Positions 23,401 through 35,639 of a DNA stretch of 64,000 nt are shown piece by piece. Position 1 is the stretch's first letter; every line of letters starts with the position of its first letter. This DNA is from Cymbidium sinense (Eukaryota > Streptophyta > Magnoliopsida > Asparagales > Orchidaceae). The stretch is from positions 153,723,009 through 153,787,008 of the forward strand of contig CM038216.1 in assembly GCA_021442155.1 (NCBI GenBank). The letters are read 5' to 3'. The notes under the pieces are model-generated. The model ran no database searches and had not been told where the DNA came from. It saw nothing but the letters and a program-made list of their open reading frames with translations. Both the position numbers and the translations under genes were made by a program.

Positions 23401-25540
23401 ACCATAAAAATTTCAAGTCCAAATTATGAGTATATTAAATGTTATTGAATTTCAAAATTTAAATGCTTATTTTTGTGAAATAATTAATTATAATTCAAGA
23501 AAATTAAGAAATATTATCAAAATAGTTCAAACCATTATAAATAACTCCAATGAACCTTACAAAAATATTAGAATACTTAGAAACTCACTAAATCTCAAAA
23601 TCGCCTAATTAAGGGATTAAATAGATTAATTAATTCATTTAAATAGGCTAAACTTAGAAAGATCATAATACATAAAATAAAATTTAAAAAAATACAAATA
23701 AACCCTCTATGAATTTCTCTTTGAGAGCAAAATCAATGAAAATTAAAAGCTCTATCAAATCCTCAATATTTGAGGTTTTATTTGAGTTTTATTGGAAACA
23801 TTAAAACTTTAATTACACTCAAAATATATCTTTGATTGAGATGAATTTTTGGAAAAATGAAATTAACAATAAACCCTTTTGGAAAAAAAATTTTTAGTCA
23901 AAATAACTTCTGAATAAAAAGATATAAAATTTTTGTATCCTTAGGATATTTTAAATTAAATAAAAAAAATACAAAATCATTGAGAATTATAGAAACTTAC
24001 AAAACTAATTCATAACACTTTCAATAAAGTTAGAGGACTTAAGAAAAATTTCTATGTCCTCGAAAGTTGTTAAACCTAGAAAATCATACAGTTAGGATCT
24101 AATAAGTCATTAAACCTTAGATAAGTTAAGTTTGAAACCTTATCCTAAATTGAATCAAACAAACACAATTTGAATTTGAACCAAACTAAACTTAAACCTA
24201 GTTAAATATAAATTTGATTGAATTAATTACACAAGACCCAATGAGGTATTAATTGAGCCTTAGATTAAACTATATGAAATCAATTTAAACCACTAAACAT
24301 TAATTAAGGTACTCTAAACTAATCACATTAAATCAAGTTAAATTAAAACTCAACTAAAATTGACTAGTTGCCTTAAATCACTAAATCAAATTCTAATTGG
24401 CTTAGTCAATTACAATCAATGTATAATTAATTATATTTGATTTAACTGGTGATTAAACTTTCATCAAATGAATTATTTATTTAGCCTTTAATTAAGATGA
24501 ATCTAGTTAATTATCAAAATAAAATTTAATCATCTAATTAGTTAGTTATTCAATTAAATTAAAGCTGGGATAACCATTATCTCAACCTTGATTTGATGAA
24601 TTATTGAATAAAAGTAACTATAATTAATTTAAGAAATCATTAATCAAATCTTAACCAAGATAATTATCTAATTAAGTTAATAAGTTATCACTTAATCAAA
24701 TAAATTAAATTTTTTTAATTAAGCCCTCAGTCAAATCATCAATGCCAAAAAAATAAAAATAAATAAAGGCTTGATTATTTATTAATCTAAATATTAATTA
24801 GATTAATTATTTAATTAATTTAAACATAATTAACCCATTGACTTTTAATGAAGATCAACCATTAAATAATTCAATAATGATATTTTAAAATAAATTACTT
24901 ACCATTTAATTAAACTAAATTAAATAAGTCACATTAAAATAATCCTTAAATCAAGCTTAACTTGAATCAAACACTTAATTATGAATTCATCAAAGGTTTA
25001 ATCAAATAAATCATAATTGATTAAATCAGTGATAAACATCTAATCAATCCAATTAAGGTCCTTCATTAAATTAATCAAATTTTAATTAAATTAGTAACAA
25101 AAATAAGATTAATCATGTTAAACTTAGATCATCCTTAAGTTAATTAAATACTTAAAAAAGGTAAACCTAATTTGAATGAACTAAGTTTATTAAAATAAAT
25201 CAAGTTAACCCTTAAATAAATTTTGATCAATCAAGATAATCATAAGCACCTAATTAATTATTAATCACATTTGAACTAAATTAATAATAGCAAACTTAAA
25301 TAATCATAAGCTAGATCCTAATCAAATTAGTCATGTAATATAATTAACCATTCAACCAAGAATATTTAATGATCATTCACCAAATCTAAGTATATGATCA
25401 AGTTAACTTGATTAAGTGTTGATCAATTATTAAATCTTAACTAAATTGAATAAAATTAAATAAATAATAAAATAAATTGATCATTTGAATTAAATAAACA
25501 CAAACTAAACACATCTTGAACCTTAATTAAACTATTCACT
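20484..25540 (+). mobile_element. Family B long LTR, copy B1
   Basis: It starts TGCTAACCTTAGGTGAGG and is followed by CAGTAATTAGGATCTCC, which matches the start of the family B copy at 54918 (CTAGTAATTAGGTCTCC). A long parallel runs through both: the CATATTTGAATTGAAAT word (20798 and 55239), ATTAACCC(A/G)TTT, GGTGAGGTAA, and a 23170-23300 block matching 57335-57480. Internal order is the same as in family A: TTGAC words (20990-21850), a GC-richer part (21050-22900), palindromes (22941-23025), then an AT-rich TTAATTAA/ATCAAAT body to about 25540. No frame encodes a recognisable protein. It may be the 5' LTR of the gag remnant that follows, but I see no primer-binding site. Confidence 0.6.
22941..23090 (+). 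promoter_or_regulatory. Candidate core promoter of LTR B1
   Basis: A perfect palindrome GGGACATATGTCCC (22941-22954) is followed after about 50 bp by a cluster of GATC words with TGATC..TGATCA symmetry (about 23004-23022), then by TATAATACA (23082-23090). The three-part order is the same as in the family A LTRs; the sequences differ. Confidence 0.4.
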
Positions 25541-25759
25541 TAGTCAAATCAAATGAGATGAAAACAAATTTCAAGTGAGTTGGGAGAGCACATGGATGAT
25601 ATGAGTTTGTCACCATGCATGGCTTTAGATGAGTTATTCCTAGGAGTGTTAGGGATTAGATCTGAAGAACGAGAGTCATAGAGGCCAAGATTGATGCCTA
25701 AGCAGGCATAAGAGATAGGAAGAGGTTTGTTAGCAGTCGGTAGCCTCAACATTGATTGA
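25541..25759. other. Short GC-richer stretch between LTR B1 and gag, unrecognised
   Basis: A frame of 67 codons on the minus strand (25549-25752) contains LGINLGLYDSRSSDLIPN. I do not recognise it. Plus-strand reading continues into the gag remnant, so this may be the untranslated leader or the start of gag. No sign of a separate gene. Confidence 0.3.
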
Positions 25760-27990
25760 CCACCTTGATCAACGAATTGATAGAGCGCATTATCTGCACT
25801 GGATAGTCCTTACTATGATAAGAGAGGAGATCGGAGAGTTGGTGTCATCACACCACACCACTCCATCACCACCATCTCACTCATGTCTTACCATATGAAG
25901 TTCCTACCAAGTATCACAAATCATCAAATGGAAAGAAGTCATCCCCCTTAGTGATAAAATTACATCCCAAGTACCACCCTCTATCCATTTTTCCAGTTGA
26001 TGTAAAGCTGAGCTCTTTTCCTCGACCTCTTGCCTCAATGGTGAAGAGGAAGGAGTGGCGGCCCAAGAGTGTCATAGTTGCTCCACCATCCCAACCAGAG
26101 AAGATGGAAAAAAAGAAGTTACAAGTTGACTCCTGTGATTATTGAACCAGGCATAGCTAGCACCCATCCCGACCAAGAGATACAATGCATCACCTCTTTG
26201 GAGCACAGTCTAATAGCAAGTCATCACCTAGTATATGTCCTAGTAGTCTCAAAAGTAGATGACTGATTTTTAGATGATATATTAGAGGACTATCACTATA
26301 GTGAAATACATTGGGATGACAATTTTGATCAAGAGGAGGCATTTAAATGTCGATGAGGATGACCTCCTAGATAATGTAGCAGAGGTCTACATTGTTGATA
26401 CCCAAGAGACCCTTCATCGAGAGCAGCCTAGCCAAGAAACTCAGGGCATTATAGTTAAGGAAGGTGAGGCACTAGACTCAACTCAAGGCCTACTCTAACA
26501 AATCAAACTCAAGGATGATTATATTGATAGAATGGAAAGGAGAGAGTAGGAGTTCATGGCAGTACTATTAGCATTATAGAATCAAACAACTGTCCCCCAA
26601 CCCACTCCTATGGTTGCTAATAAACCTAAATTAGTGCACATCCTAGATAGTCCTAAGAGCACTACTCCAATGGATGAGGATACCGATAGCTTGCATAGGA
26701 AGATAACTAATAATACCTCCATTCATGAGAATAATATCAAGCACATGGTAGAGCAAAAAGGGAAGCGTTGGAGCAGGCCTAAGGGAGCTTATTGATTCCA
26801 AAGGATAGACCTTACCTGAAAAAATTCAATGTAATTCAATATCCAAAAGGTTTTGTGCCACCATCCTTTAAAGTATTTGATGGTAGTGGGAACCCTAGGC
26901 AACATATAACACATTTTAGGGCTACTTGTTGTAATGCTGGTGGCAGTGATGCCCTACTCTTCAAGCCGTTTGTCAGTAGCCCAATGTTTTGGTGAAGACT
27001 TTTGCAGAATTAGATTGGCTTTTCATAAAGAGATTTGTTGGATCCTAGCAGAGAGTAACTGTAGGGGACCTTCTTATAGAAAAATAAAAATCTAATGAGT
27101 CCCTTATTGATTATATTCTAAGGTGGTGAAACCTAAGTATGAAATGTAAATCATAACTGCAAGAACAACATGCCATTGAAATTCTTCTGAAGAATATTCA
27201 TGGTCTGATTGCTTTCATGCTTAAGGGTTTCACCATTAAGACATTTGTAAAACTAGTCAGTAAGGTGGTCAATCTACAAGATGAAGCTTACTCTTCAGAC
27301 CAATCATGCTTAAGCCTCTAAGTTGTTTTAGAAGGCTGGGGTTGTACCATTAGATAAAGAAAGAAGCCATTGAGAGCACATTTTGAGAGGCTTAGAGCTC
27401 AATAGCCTCCACTTTCACCTCCTCTTCCACTACTCACCCACCATAAAGGCCACCACTTCACAAGAGTGGTACATATTGCTTTGCCAAAGTATAATTATCC
27501 ACTTACTCTTCTGACAAACTCAACAAGTCATACTCATTCAAGAGGGAGGTAGTAAGAAAAATCTTCATCTAGAAGTGATTTTAACTACTGAGCCTATAAA
27601 TCTAGGTGTGAAGTGTAGAGTCATGATCCTAACTACTTCCCCTACCATCGCATGCTAGGCTATGTCTTAAAGGATTGCTTTACATTAAAGGATTAGCTTG
27701 AGTGAAGATACAAGTCAGGAGCAATAGTAATCCCAAAAGAATACCTAGTGGAACAAACTTCTGTTTTATTAAAGTAATCTTTGGAGAGACATCTGATCCT
27801 CTTAAGATAAAAGAATGTTGGGATATCTCATAATCTCGTACCTCTAAAAAGATCATCTCTAAAATTAAGAAACTTTTCTGCAGAGGTCTAACTTAGCTCA
27901 GATCTTAAATACCAAGGAAGGTTTGCTAGTTGTGAGGGACAACTCAGGGAGGGTAGAAGACTAGCAATAGCAACAACCACCACTTGCCTG
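25760..27990 (+). pseudogene. gag: Truncated Tat-lineage gag, older copy
   Basis: Gag would form the virus-like particle. The N-terminal third (25951-26500) is acidic and serine/proline-rich with no known fold. The core lies at 26792-26995: PYLKKFNVIQYPKGF..PSFKVFDGSGNP..HITHFR, typical of Athila/Tat gag. Further core pieces follow in shifted frames: SLIDYI near 27101 and a KNIHGLIAF-like stretch near 27190. The C-terminal cysteine/histidine part reads HDPNYFPYHRMLGYVLKDCF from 27622, the usual 'YHR..GH...DCF' motif of this lineage. It has many stops and shifts. The remnant stops at GCCTGAGATAG (27986-27996), where the LTR at 28000 begins, so the younger element A2 probably inserted here. It is homologous to the gag at 37911-41040. 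Confidence 0.8.
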
Positions 27991-29329
27991 AGATAGTTCT
28001 GACCTCATTTTGGAATGAGCTCTCAACCCCTCCATCTTAGGCATATGACTCTCTTAGACTTTAAGAGTTCCTTAGTCTTAAGACACATCTAGTGATTAGG
28101 TGGACACTCAACCCAGCCCTAAGACTTAAGAGTTAGCCATAGGAATAGTCATGCCTTGTGGAAAATTTTCACCCTTAGCTTAAACCATTCCTACTTTCAT
28201 TCCTTCAAGTTAAACCCCAAATCAATTCTATTTGATTTTCTCAAACTCAAATTAATTCCATGATTAAAATCCATGACTAAAACCCATGATCAAAATCCAT
28301 CAAAAATTCTTAAGTCCAAATTTTGCCTTAGTCCTTAACTCTTTTCTTAAGGACTTAGCCAAAATCATGATTCAAACCTATTCAATCCTTTGAGATTTTC
28401 TCATGATCAATTTATATTCTCATTTATATTCTCATATAAATTAAATATAAGTTAAAACCCATCAAATCAAATTCAAAATTCAAAATCAATTCTTGAAAAT
28501 TTTCTTAAGTCCCTTTAATTTTTCATTAAAAGACAGCCAAAATCAACCCTAAATCTTGATCAAACGTATTCAAATCCTTGGGATTTTCAAAATTTATATT
28601 CTCATTTATATTCACATATATAAATGAAATATAAATATAAATCAATCAAATCAAACCTCAAATTAAATTCCAAATTTAAAATCCTTGAAATTCTTAAATC
28701 CTTTTTTTCCATTAATGGATTTAACCTAAACTTGATCAAACCTATTCAAACTCATGGGATTTTCTCAAAACTTATTTGTATTCTCATTTATATTCTCATA
28801 TATAAATAAAATATAAATATAAATCAATCAAATCCAATTCAAAATTAAATTTAAATTAAAAATTCCTTTAATGGATTTAACCTAAATCATGATTAAACCA
28901 CTTCAAATCCTTGAAATTTTCTCATGATCAATTTATATCTCATTTATATTCACATATATAAATGAAATATAAATTCAAACAATCAAAACCAATTCCAAAA
29001 ATCAAACTCAAATCCATTCAAAATCCAATCTATGTCTTTCAAGCCAAAATCTTGAACTTAGCCAAATCACTTTCAAATTAAGAAACCCCTTGATTTTCTC
29101 TCATTGTTCAGATCAGTCCTACAATCATTAGCTCATATATAAATCCAAACTTCAATCAAATAATCAAAACCCAAATCAAAAATCAAACCCAAGACCCCTT
29201 CATATTCTTCCTTTGAATGTAAAATTTTCAAATGGATCAAAATCCATTTGACCTCAAACCACTTGTAAATGGAATTATATTTCAATCATAAGTCCATACA
29301 CATGATCAATCAACTTCAAATCAAGCTCT

Positions 29330-30120
29330 AACCAAGCCATTTGACCCACTTAGGATGAATTGACTCAAAGTGACCTAAAGTACCCTTATGAGCCAACTTT
29401 TGATCCTAACCAAATTGGATTGAACCAAACTCATATATCCCTCATCATGATCAACAATCATCATGGGATGATCAATCAATCAAAGTCAAACCAAGTCAAC
29501 ACTTAACCTAAAATGAAACCTTACATAGCCAAATTCCACCATAGGCCAAATTGATTGAAACCATTGATCTAAGTTCACTCTGTTTGAACTTGACCAAGCC
29601 AACATTTGATTTAACCTAGCACTGCCCTCAATTGTTGACCCATTTTGACCTAAAGGGTCAAAATGTGCAAACTTGATCTAAGCCAAATTGATTGAAAACA
29701 ATGGGTCCAGTCCATTCCAAATCACTTGTGGTACTTGACCAAAGCCTCATTGACCAAAATTAACAACCTAGCCAATTGACTTAGACCCAACATGACCTAA
29801 AGGGTCATGTTGAGCTAAAATTGAACTTAACCCAAATTGATTGGAAGCAATGATACCAATCCACTCATGACTAACCTAACCCAAACCCCCCTCAACTACC
29901 AAATGTTAAATGGGTCAAAAAGGTCAACTTGACCCATTTGACCTAAATGAAGTCATATATGAGCCAAATTCAAAACTATACTAAATTGAATGAAACCAAA
30001 GCACCAAAATATTTTAAATGGTCATATGAACTTGACCCAACCCTTGGTTTGATCCACCCATATTGGTCACTTGACTAAGTTGACCCATTTTGACCTAAAT
30101 GGGTCAACATGAGCCAAAAC
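29330..30120 (+). promoter_or_regulatory. TTGACC/GGTCAA tract in LTR A2
   Basis: Same position and words as in LTR A1, for example GGTCAACTTGACCCATTTGA near 29921. W-box-like cores are present on both strands. Function is inferred from the motif only. Confidence 0.4.
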
Positions 30121-30787
30121 CTATCAAATAAAACTTGGCTAAACCTAGTTTCTCCTCATACCCAACATGTCCAAAGTAGAAAAATAGCAAAATGACCATC
30201 CTATGAAATTTTTATTCACTCTCATTTGAAGCTAGAACCCAGCAACCATCTCGTGAGCACTCCTAAGCTTCTAGAGAGGATTAGAATTCTTCTTTCTCTT
30301 TTGCACAGTGCAAAATAGGGAGGGAGTGAATAGCTAACTCCTCCACTCTCCATTTGAATCCAATTACTTTGCTACACCCATCGAGAGGGTCGTCAATTGG
30401 CCTAAGCTTTCTCTAAGTTCTAGAGGCAAGGAAGAGCTCAATTCAATCAAAGTCGAAGCCCAAGTGAAGTGGTGGTGTTGGTACCCATTGATCCACTCAA
30501 TCTCAAGGCCAGAATTTCATGGCTTCATCTCCACCGAGAAGCTATCTCATCGATCTTGAGTGCCGGTGATCACCTCCAATGAGTTATGGAATTTTTCAAC
30601 CACTTAGCTTAAGAGGTGTTAGTCCTTTGTGAAAGAAATGTTCATGACATGTGAAATCCACCATTAGATAGGTTTGTAATTGTGCTTAGATGGTGTGGAT
30701 ATAATTTCATTCTAATCCGAGCTCAACAGGGATCTCCCTGATCATGGATGTCTCCATTGATCCTCAGGGAAGAACTTGGCTCATCTC

Positions 30788-30956
30788 AGCTGTCCATATG
30801 CGTGTTTTAGATGGATGGCTAAGATAATTTAGCATGTTTAGAAATATAATTATCCTTTTAAAACTGTGGTGGGATTCTCAGCCATCCGATCTTTGATCAG
30901 ACGGTAGAGAATATAAGCACGCAGCGCACCGCCATATGGGATATGATGTTTAAGTC
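30788..30956 (+). promoter_or_regulatory. Candidate core promoter of LTR A2
   Basis: The distal inverted repeat pairs AGCTGTCCAT (30788-30797) with ATGGATGGCT (30811-30820). The second is CCGATC..TTGATCAGACGG (about 30877-30902). The TATA-like word is GTTTAAGTC (30949-30957). Spacing is close to that in A1. The zone also holds GC-rich GCCGCCGCAC words just downstream. Confidence 0.45.
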
Positions 30957-33690
30957 ACCCCTCGGCCAGCCGCCGCACACACCGCATTGAGCTGGATTAA
31001 TCAGGGATTAGTTAAATGCATTAATTCTAATTAATTTAGAGAACTTCAAAATTCATAATTCTCTAGAAAAATAAAAAAAATCAAAGGAAAAATGCTATGA
31101 AAAGATAATTTCATTTAGAATATTTTAAAAATGATTTCAATGGATTTTGAATTATGCTTTTCTCTGAATTTGGATTTCTTTATAAAACTTAATTAGCTAA
31201 TTATCCTTTAATTAGGTCATCAATTAATCTCAAATTTTGGGGTTCATTTTAGGGATGACCTACCTCCCCTAATTTTCTTGAGATTTATAGAGGGCTCGAT
31301 TGGGGAAATTGCTATTTCATTCCCTAATTACCTTTTTGATGTAATTAAGGGTAATTAAGGTGTGATTAGTGGTTTTATCCTATGATTAGGGTTGATTAAG
31401 TCAGATCCAGTGAGTAAGAGGTTTATGAAATAATTTTGGGGCATTTCTCCTAAGCTATTCCCTAAACCCCCTCTTCTCTCCATAATCTCCTTTTAATTAA
31501 GAGTTAATTGATTAATTATCCCCTTAATCAATTTTCAAAAATTTTAAAATGTTGAAGAACTTAATTAATCTACCTTGGGTAGATGCTTAGGTGTTTAATA
31601 GCCTAAGTTTAATTAAGGAAATCAAAATCCCATTCATAAGTGTTAAAGGGTATTTTGAAAGTACTTAAGCTAAACCCCTTAGCTTAATTAACTTTTAATT
31701 GTGAGCCAAATTGCATTAGGCCTTTCATTATTAGGTGCATTGCAAATTTAAATTCCTTGTGGGTTTTATGTCATCTCATTAGCTCATAATTACTTAGTTA
31801 ATTCTTCTAAGGTGGTGTAGGTAAGGGTTAATTGCTACTAATTCATAATTTAACCTAATCAACACATAAAAATGGATCTAATTATCTAAAAATTAAACAA
31901 AAATACAAAAAAAACACATGTGGAATGGGTTAGAACAGAAACAAATCTCATTTTCAAAATTAAATCAAACTTCAAACTAAACAAAATTACTTTGAATTCA
32001 CTTTGGTTTATTCTAAATTTTCTATTTCTTAAGAATGTATTTAGGAATTAAGTGAAGTGAGTTTGTTTACATGCTTTCATTGCTTTGGATCTTTCCCAAC
32101 ATGCTAAGTTGTATGCCATGTGATTTCATGCATTCATAATTTCATATTTCAAATTTTAAAATGAAATTGTTTACTTTATGTCAAATGTGCATGTGTTGGC
32201 TAAAGTAAAATATGAGTGGCTATTATCACTACTAAATCCAAATTATTTTTAAAACTTATAAATGAAATATCAAATCTGAAAGTATGCTACTTATACTTTA
32301 GTTATAAGCTTGCATGTGAAATATTATAAAGGTATGTTTAGTATAGGTTTCCTTTCTTTCTTATGTTGGTATAGTTTCAAATAGGTATTTTGGTGAGATA
32401 TAAGGTTCATTTGAAAAGGACCTAATGCTCATCTAATTTGATATCGTCTTCATCCCTATGCTACCATATAAGAAGGGTTACCTATACTTACATAAATTAT
32501 TTGCATGAACAAAATAAATCCATTAAACAACTTTTGCATTTTCCTTTTCTATTTCATTTTATATACATGTTTGTATTTAAGGAAAGTGGTATATTAGTGA
32601 CAACTCAGGTTGAGGTTTTTAAGTAGCCCTAAGTTTTCTTGTTCCTTACACCTCGGTTAACAATTATGTACTCACTTATGCCTTTCTTACTTTCATGTAT
32701 GTATGCAAAATTTTGAATAAGGAAAACATTCTCTACTTAAGAAAAATCATGCATATTCAACTTGTAAATTTTCTTAAATGAATTACTTAGCATGCATCAT
32801 AAAGTGTGTTAACTACTCTCATATGCATGTATAGATATGCTTAAGGTCCATCCATATGCACGTTATATATGTTGGGAAAGAAATGAAGTAATGTGTGTCA
32901 TGTTAATTTTGATCCATTTTAGTTAATCTTAAAATGCCTTTCTTTTTGAATAGGTTTGTTTAGGGTTTATCTAAATTTAGGATTGATTAAAAGATGTAAT
33001 CAAAATATTCACCTAATGAAACTAAACTGTGAACCTACTTTAGAAAATTACTTAGGTTAGGGAAGGAAAGGGAAGTTCTCTTCTCTTTCCCTATCTTCAT
33101 AACTTAATAATTAATTATAGGTTTCACTTAAAACAAATTAAAACATGAAATAAAAATAACCCAAAATACTTAAACAACTTAAATGAAACCATCTTCTAAG
33201 TTGAACATGTTCTTCACACTTAGAAAATTGAACCTAAAGCCATAGCTAAGCATACTACACATACTTTCAAAGCACACACATTAGCCTAAGTCACCACTTC
33301 TACCTTTTGGTTAGATTGGTGCATGGTTTGATGTTATGTTCTATTTTGTGATATATATTTTAGACTGGATGTTAGGGTGTATGCTCATAGAATGAATGGT
33401 AGGACGTGCTTAGTGTAACTATTCTTTTCTGTAGGGGATTTTGCTTAAGGGGCATTATCATAAATAAAAATATAAATGCTTTTGTTGCGGTGCTTATACC
33501 CCAAGTCCATAGGCGTGGACTTAGTCACCCATGTGGGTGATAAGTCCAATATACATGCTTGAGATTTGTGTGGTGATTTAGCTAACCTTTGTTTTGTGTG
33601 TTAGTTAGATTTCTACTTTTCCTTTTCATGTAAAATATGTATAATTAGGGATTTTGGAATGATTGTTATGGGGATTAGATAAGCATTGGT

Positions 33691-33820
33691 CATAAGATCC
33701 TATCTTATGCACCATGTGAAGCCTTGGAGCATCCACCTTCCAACCTTCCAAAGGAGGAACCAAAAGAAGAAGAAAGAAGAAAAGAAAAGAAGAAAGAAGA
33801 ATAAAGCTTGAAGACCCCCA
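33691..33820 (+). promoter_or_regulatory. Conserved hairpin, purine tract and GAAGACCCCCATAA motif in LTR A2
   Basis: CATAAGAT (33691-33698) pairs perfectly with ATCTTATG (33702-33709); the loop is CCT where A1 has CTC. A GAA/GAAA tract (33762-33802) and GAAGACCCCCATAACAATGA follow. Confidence 0.5.
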
Positions 33821-35383
33821 TAACAATGAATTCCTTTGCTTAAATTGAATTAATTCATTTAAATCTGGTTGTATAAGGGTAAACTGGCTACCCATATTTG
33901 ATATTTGTTTGTGGGTTCCCGATCTCAAATTGCCATTTATTCTTTTTTACGATTAGCTTTATAAATTAATTGATGATTTGTTTAGCTTTTGCATTAAGTA
34001 ACATGCTTTTCCTAATTTCTTCCTTGCTTTATGTATGGCCTGGATGTGGATTAGTCTTTTTAGAGAAAAATAAATCTTTTAACCAACTTAATAATTCAAA
34101 TTAAAAGTAAACAACTCATAACCTCACCTAAAGCTTATGCTTAAAATCAAGATAAAAGAACCAGCAACCCCTTAGCTCGATGAGCATTTCTTTATAATAT
34201 CATGCACAAATGCATCTTATTTCACTCTTGATTGGAGGGCTTCCACCTTTGCCAGAGAACCCAGCTTGACCTTTGAGGGATGTGGTGGAAACTCACCTCC
34301 TCCTCGTTGATTTTGACCAATAATCTGATTTCTCATGCATTAGTCGTAAAAATCCTATTAGCCTAAATCAAAATATTTGTACAAAAATGAAAATAAAATG
34401 AAATTTGAATTGCATTAGATTTAGGTCATTTGAAGCATGTCCCTTTACATGATCTAGTCTCTTAGGAGTGAGTTTAAGGACTTAGTCTCTTCTAAATAAA
34501 AAAATAGCTAGCTATCTTGCATAAGCATAAAGACTTGCCTACATGTATTTAAAATTGTAGGAAGAGTTAGTTGGCGCCCACTCCAAGGCGGTTGTAAGTC
34601 CAAACTTTCAGTTGGTTTGTCCTCTCTTGTGGAGACAAACCAATTACCCATTTTTGCCTTAGATTTAGGTTGTGCTTCCCAGTCAAAGCTCCTAGATTTA
34701 GTTCTAGGTTCTCCCCTTGTGGCCATAAGCATAATTCCTCACCTCTAGCATTTCATTAATCTTGTGTTAATGAATCTTAAGCCCTAAAATTCTAACAAAA
34801 ATGCAACTCAAACAAACTAAATCAATTTCTAAAAATGTAATGCCCAACTATAGGATAATTTGAGATGCTCGCTAGGTTTTCTAGCATTGTAAGCATCTCT
34901 TACTTATTTTCCATTTTTTCTTCGATAATAACTCCCTCTTTTGATCAATCCTATTTGATTCTTCAAACATAAACCAATAGATTGATAGTCCTTCCCTATT
35001 GAAATTTTCAGAGACAATGATCATTTACCTTAATCGAGAGTTTTCCTAAGGGATCCAATCCCTTAGGATGTAATTCAATATAAGGGCTTCCCTATTTAAA
35101 ATAAACCCTGCTTTACTTTTTCATATAAAATAGGGGAAAATCTCTGGTACATATGCTGACCCATCATCCTTAGGAGTCCTTATTGAGGTGATTGGTTCCT
35201 TTAAAGGGTAGTGATTTGTGTCTTTCAAGATAGTACACTATACCTTGATGATGTATCATCAATAATAAGTACATATGTGATCTCTGGCATCTTACCAAGA
35301 AAAATTTCTATAAGGTCTCTTCTTTTCTCCACATATTTGAATGGTGACTCCCTATAAGAGATTTATTCACCATAGATTTTTCT

Positions 35384-35400
35384 TGTGACTCTGTTGGGGA
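35384..35400 (+). promoter_or_regulatory. Candidate tRNA primer-binding site behind LTR A2
   Basis: TGTGACTCTGTTGGGGA lies 11 bases after the LTR end and resembles the TGGCGACTCTG..GGGGA primer sites I associate with Tat/Ogre elements. One or two bases seem lost at its start. I do not assign the tRNA with certainty. Confidence 0.5.
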
Positions 35401-35639
35401 TGGTTCCTCTCTCCATCTTTGGTAAATGATTGTTGTCTTTGAGTATAGATAGTGGATTTTTACTTTGGTATGAATCCAAGACTATCCTTATTTTTGTTGG
35501 CACTTAAATCATTTCATTCTTGAGTTGAGTTAGCCAACATCTTTAGTTTTTGGGACCGCATTCCTTGTTGGTCTTAAAACCCCCGTTGGGTTTCTCCAAT
35601 GGGTAAAATGAAAAGATCTAAAATAAAGGGAAAACATCT

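Larger units (their letters stand above)
28000..35372 (+). mobile_element. Family A long LTR, copy A2 (5' LTR)
   Basis: Starts TGACCTCA at 28000 and ends near TTTATTCACCA (35372), about 7.4 kb. A candidate primer-binding site follows 11 bases later, which makes this a 5' LTR. It parallels copy A1 throughout: AGTCTTAAGACACATCTAGT (28075), the TTGACC tract (29330-30120), GC-richer part (30230-30990), GGTGGTGTAGGTAAGG (31810), the CAACTCAGG..AGCCC block (about 32600), hairpin and purine tract (33691-33820), and GGGTAGTGATTT..TAGTACAC near the end (about 35205). It contains no protein-coding frame that I recognise. The 28200-29000 part is a tandem-like run of AATCAAATCC..TCTCATTTATATTC units. Confidence 0.75.
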
